Part shown: positions 63,144 to 64,000 of the stretch, piece after piece
How positions within the stretch are numbered: position 1 is the stretch's first letter
Layout of the letters: each line of letters starts with the position of its first letter
Assembly: GCA_900755685.1 (NCBI GenBank)
Contig: CAAEHI010000019.1
Span: forward strand, 6,616 to 70,615
Origin: an uncultured Collinsella sp.
Lineage (GTDB): Bacteria; Actinomycetota; Coriobacteriia; Coriobacteriales; Coriobacteriaceae
Direction: 5' to 3'
Length of the DNA stretch: 64,000 nucleotides
Notes under the pieces: generated by a model
What the model saw: only the letters and a program-made list of their open reading frames with translations
Told to the model about the DNA's origin: nothing
Databases searched by the model: none
Position numbers and translations under genes: made by a program

Positions 63144-63243
63144 GCGCCCACCAGAGCGAACAAATTGACATGAAAAGAGGACGGCATAGACCTTCTGGTC
63201 ATGCCGTCCTCTTTGAATGACAAGTTGTCGCTCTGGTGGGCGC
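63144..63243 (+). terminator. 100-nt stem-loop with terminator-like core
   Basis: Outer 16-bp arms GCGCCCACCAGAGCGA/TCGCTCTGGTGGGCGC (63144-63159, 63228-63243) enclose a perfect inner stem AGAGGACGGCAT/ATGCCGTCCTCT with GACC-TTCT-GGTC at the tip and a TTTG after it. It probably ends the pdxST transcript. The IS200-type region begins directly beside it. Confidence 0.75.
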
Positions 63244-63244
63244 G

Positions 63245-64000
63245 CAGCGTCAATCAAAACCACCCTTAAAAAGGGTGGTTTGCTCTTAGGGTATAACCCA
63301 CGGGCCCCGGGCTCGCGTCTAAAGGCGCGGGCCCGGACTTCGTCCAGGCCTAGTGCATCTTGACCCGTGGCGCGCCGGTCGAACCGGCGGGATCACCCCC
63401 TCTTGAAGGGGTCCTCGTGCTCCTTCACGCTCAGCTTGTCCAGCGCGATGTCGTGGGACTCCTGCTCCCTGATGTACTTGGCGATCGTCGCCTCATTCAG
63501 GCCGACGGTGGACACGTAGTAGCCCTCCGCCCAGAACTTCCTGTTGCCGAACTTGTACTTGAGGTTGGCGTGCCTGTCGAATATCATCAGCGAGCTCTTC
63601 CCCTTCAGGTAGCCCATGACGCTCGCGACGCTGTACTTCGGCGGGATCGCCAGCAGCACGTGCACGTGGTCGGGCATCAGGTGCCCCTCGATTATCTCGA
63701 TCCCCTTGTACTCGCACAGCTTCCTGAGGATCTCCCCTATGTCGCTCCTGATTTGGTTGTAGATCACTTTGCGCCTATACTTCGGCGTGAACACGATGTG
63801 GTACTTGCACATCCACTTCGTGTGGGAAAGGCTGTAGGCCTTCTGGGCCATGGCGACCACCCCTTCGACTCGAATTCTTGACGGCCTGAACAATCGTCAA
63901 TATCGGTCGGAGGGGTGGCTTTGTAAAGCCGTTTGTCTCCACCCGCGTAGCGGGTGGTTTAAAGCTGGCCGCTGCGCGGCCAGCAGACTAAAGTCTTGAA
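63245..64000 (-). mobile_element. IS200/IS605-type insertion sequence (boundaries uncertain)
   Basis: An intact Y1 transposase gene is flanked by non-inverted structured ends, as in IS200: on one side AAACCACCC/GGGTGGTTT (63257-63281), on the other CCACCCGC/GCGGGTGG (about 63939-63957) and CTGGCCGC/GCGGCCAG (about 63965-63984). The element may extend past the right edge. Confidence 0.6.
63393..63851 (-). CDS. tnpA: IS200/IS605 family transposase TnpA
   Basis: A 152-residue Y1 HUH transposase: HUH motif HLMPDHVHVLL and the catalytic-Tyr region IAKYIREQE. The start at 63851 (MAQKAYSLSHT) follows AGGGGTGG. All core motifs are intact, so it may be active. It would cut and join single-stranded DNA at hairpin-guided sites. 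No TnpB/IscB gene is within the window. Confidence 0.92.
   Translation of the reverse strand: MAQKAYSLSHTKWMCKYHIVFTPKYRRKVIYNQIRSDIGEILRKLCEYKGIEIIEGHLMPDHVHVLLAIPPKYSVASVMGYLKGKSSLMIFDRHANLKYKFGNRKFWAEGYYVSTVGLNEATIAKYIREQESHDIALDKLSVKEHEDPFKRG

Overview
The window is a 64-kb piece of a high-GC genome with short intergenic gaps, strong Shine-Dalgarno sites and frequent GTG starts. Gene content (lactate dehydrogenase/Etf module, reverse rubrerythrin, branched-chain amino-acid uptake, a bile-acid-type symporter, an iron alcohol dehydrogenase with an aldehyde dehydrogenase, DUF3516 helicase, PdxST) fits an anaerobic, gut-associated actinobacterium of the Coriobacteriia, most like Collinsella. 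That placement is inferred from protein character; no rRNA is present. I saw no convincing tRNA, rRNA or CRISPR array.

Layout. 1-4.8 kb: recJ fused to a RecQ-like helicase, followed by a bifunctional rel (cut by the left edge). 5-7.6 kb: a BASS-family symporter, a GalT/HIT-like protein and cutC. 7.7-14 kb: livK-livH-livM-livG-livF operon with a second livK upstream that carries a one-base frameshift. 14.2-24.7 kb: hom, an SDR, a four-unit palindromic tandem repeat, a CPA2 antiporter, purL, an EamA exporter and a membrane GGDEF protein. 24.9-31.6 kb: kdgT-type permease, azlCD, an HD hydrolase, and a D-lactate/glycolate-type FAD oxidase with EtfB and a ferredoxin-fused EtfA, which looks like a flavin-based confurcating lactate dehydrogenase. 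32-35.2 kb: an unrecognised five-gene secreted/surface locus. 35.3-36 kb: DUF554.

36.1-41.7 kb is the most interesting block: a tight three-gene set of a TerB_N/TerB_C protein, a DUF2791 (BrxD-like) P-loop ATPase and an Lhr/BrxHI-like SF2 helicase. It shares two parts with BREX systems, but the methylase, PglZ and BrxC are absent. A hairpin with a T tract separates ATPase and helicase. 41.7-51.4 kb: a spermidine-synthase-like protein, a bacterial Elp3, an XRE regulator with a DUF4097 protein, a Trm9-like methyltransferase, trmB and a DUF3516 helicase. 51.4-58.2 kb: DUF2130 protein, a phosphoesterase, a 59-residue acidic protein, a HIRAN protein, ALDH, iron ADH and reverse rubrerythrin. 58.3-64 kb: a nuclease-like gene between two copies of a 123-bp repeat, pdxR divergent from pdxST, a cluster of inverted repeats, and an IS200-type tnpA.

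The window also holds many small palindromic elements. Three copies of one element are each exactly 123 bp, and two of them supply the stop codon of a neighbouring gene.
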